5,184 nucleotides of DNA from Bacteroidota bacterium. Lineage in GTDB: Bacteria > Bacteroidota > Bacteroidia > Bacteroidales > UBA1556. The notes below the pieces were generated by a model. The model had not been told where the DNA came from. It made no database searches and saw nothing but the letters and a program-made list of their open reading frames with translations. Shown in pieces: positions 5,062 to 5,184 of this stretch (positions are counted from its first letter, which is position 1; each line of letters begins with the position of its first letter). The stretch lies in the NCBI GenBank assembly GCA_003648395.1, contig QMPB01000392.1, forward strand, positions 1-5,184. The letters run 5' to 3'. Position numbers and translations under genes: made by a program.

Positions 5062-5084
5062 GGTTCGAATCCCTTCCTCTCCGC
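5062..5084 (+). other. Attachment-site remnant: 3' end of a tRNA-Ser-type gene (putative attR)
   Basis: The stretch reads GG-TTCGAAT-CCCTT-CCTCTCC-G-C, which fits tRNA positions 52-53, T-loop 54-60, 3' half of the T-stem 61-65, 3' acceptor strand 66-72 and discriminator G73. A 5' acceptor strand GGAGAGG and a tRNA body are missing upstream, and the expected 5' T-stem AAGGG is disturbed (GGTGG directly before the loop), so this is not a working tRNA. The acceptor sequence CCTCTCC with G73 is typical of serine tRNAs. Such a displaced 3' end is left when an element inserts in a tRNA gene and rebuilds it at the other end. CCA is not encoded. The exact ends of the crossover core cannot be fixed from one copy. 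Confidence 0.7.
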
Positions 5085-5184
5085 TGTGGTGAGTATGGAG
5101 GATTGCTTTGTGAAATTGTAGAGATGGGTCGTCAGCTTATAATTTATAAAAAATAAGCGTCAATCTATAGCCCTGGCTAATTCG
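5085..5184. other. Flank beyond the attachment remnant, probably resident chromosome
   Basis: No open frame or RNA gene was recognised in these 100 bases. The local composition is less extreme in A/T than the element next to it, which would fit host DNA that originally lay behind the tRNA gene. The start of a second, tandemly inserted element is also possible. Confidence 0.35.

Larger units (their letters stand above)
1..5084. mobile_element. Right-hand part of a putative tRNA-integrated element (IME/ICE-like)
   Basis: The stretch is read as one end of an integrated mobilizable or conjugative element. Seen: a tRNA 3'-end remnant at 5062-5084, and next to it a minus-strand gene set of RteC-like regulator, excisionase-type HTH protein and Toprim/RecA-fold primase-helicase, all very AT-rich. 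Known: NBU1-type elements of Bacteroides carry excisionase-like and primase genes and insert in a tRNA 3' end, and RteC controls excision of CTnDOT. Inferred: the element continues past the left edge, where the integrase, any relaxase and the intact tRNA should be. No integrase, relaxase or conjugation gene is visible here, so the element class and whether it is still active are unknown. Confidence 0.65.

Noticed and set aside
4967..5084. Possible complete tRNA gene ending at 5083
   Set aside because: No GGAGAGG acceptor strand, D-arm or anticodon arm can be found upstream, and the 5' T-stem half does not pair properly; only the 3' end is present.

Overview
The window looks like one end of an integrative mobile element in a low-GC member of the Bacteroidota. 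Four things support this: strongly AT-rich DNA, gene starts without a clear Shine-Dalgarno sequence, an RteC-family protein (known mainly from Bacteroides-type conjugative and mobilizable elements), and -7-like boxes of the form TAnnTTTG. The genus cannot be told from the sequence.

All recognisable genes lie on the minus strand, so the map reads from right to left. At about 5062-5084 lies the 3' end of a tRNA-Ser-type gene (T-loop, half of the T-stem, the 3' acceptor strand and a G discriminator) with no tRNA body in front of it. This is what the distal attachment site of an element inserted into a tRNA 3' end looks like; the intact tRNA and probably the integrase should lie beyond the left edge. 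Between this site and the first gene (4767-5061) are many short inverted and direct repeats built on ATTTGGC/GCCAAAT. Then come an RteC-like regulator (3948-4766), a small excisionase-type helix-turn-helix protein (3589-3861) with a 17-bp inverted repeat in front of it, and a 685-residue Toprim plus RecA-fold primase-helicase (1520-3577) that starts 11 bases after the HTH gene.

A 367-base intergenic stretch (1153-1519) follows. It holds GC-rich pairing segments unlike the surrounding AT-rich DNA, including a terminator-like stem ending in T8 only 30 bases before the next start codon. That next gene (778-1152) encodes a stand-alone, degenerate receiver domain in which the usual phosphorylation residues are replaced. 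About 700 bases without a recognisable gene (77-777) carry several repeats, and the first 76 bases are the start of another minus-strand gene that runs off the window.

Inferred working model: the RteC-like protein and the small HTH protein control excision or replication of the element, and the primase-helicase copies it or processes it during transfer. This parallels known systems: RteC activates the excision operon of CTnDOT, and NBU1 combines an excisionase-type gene, a primase gene and insertion in a tRNA 3' end. The least explained parts are the attenuator-like leader with its pseudo-receiver gene, and the 10-bp motif GTATAAACAC found in both large intergenic regions.
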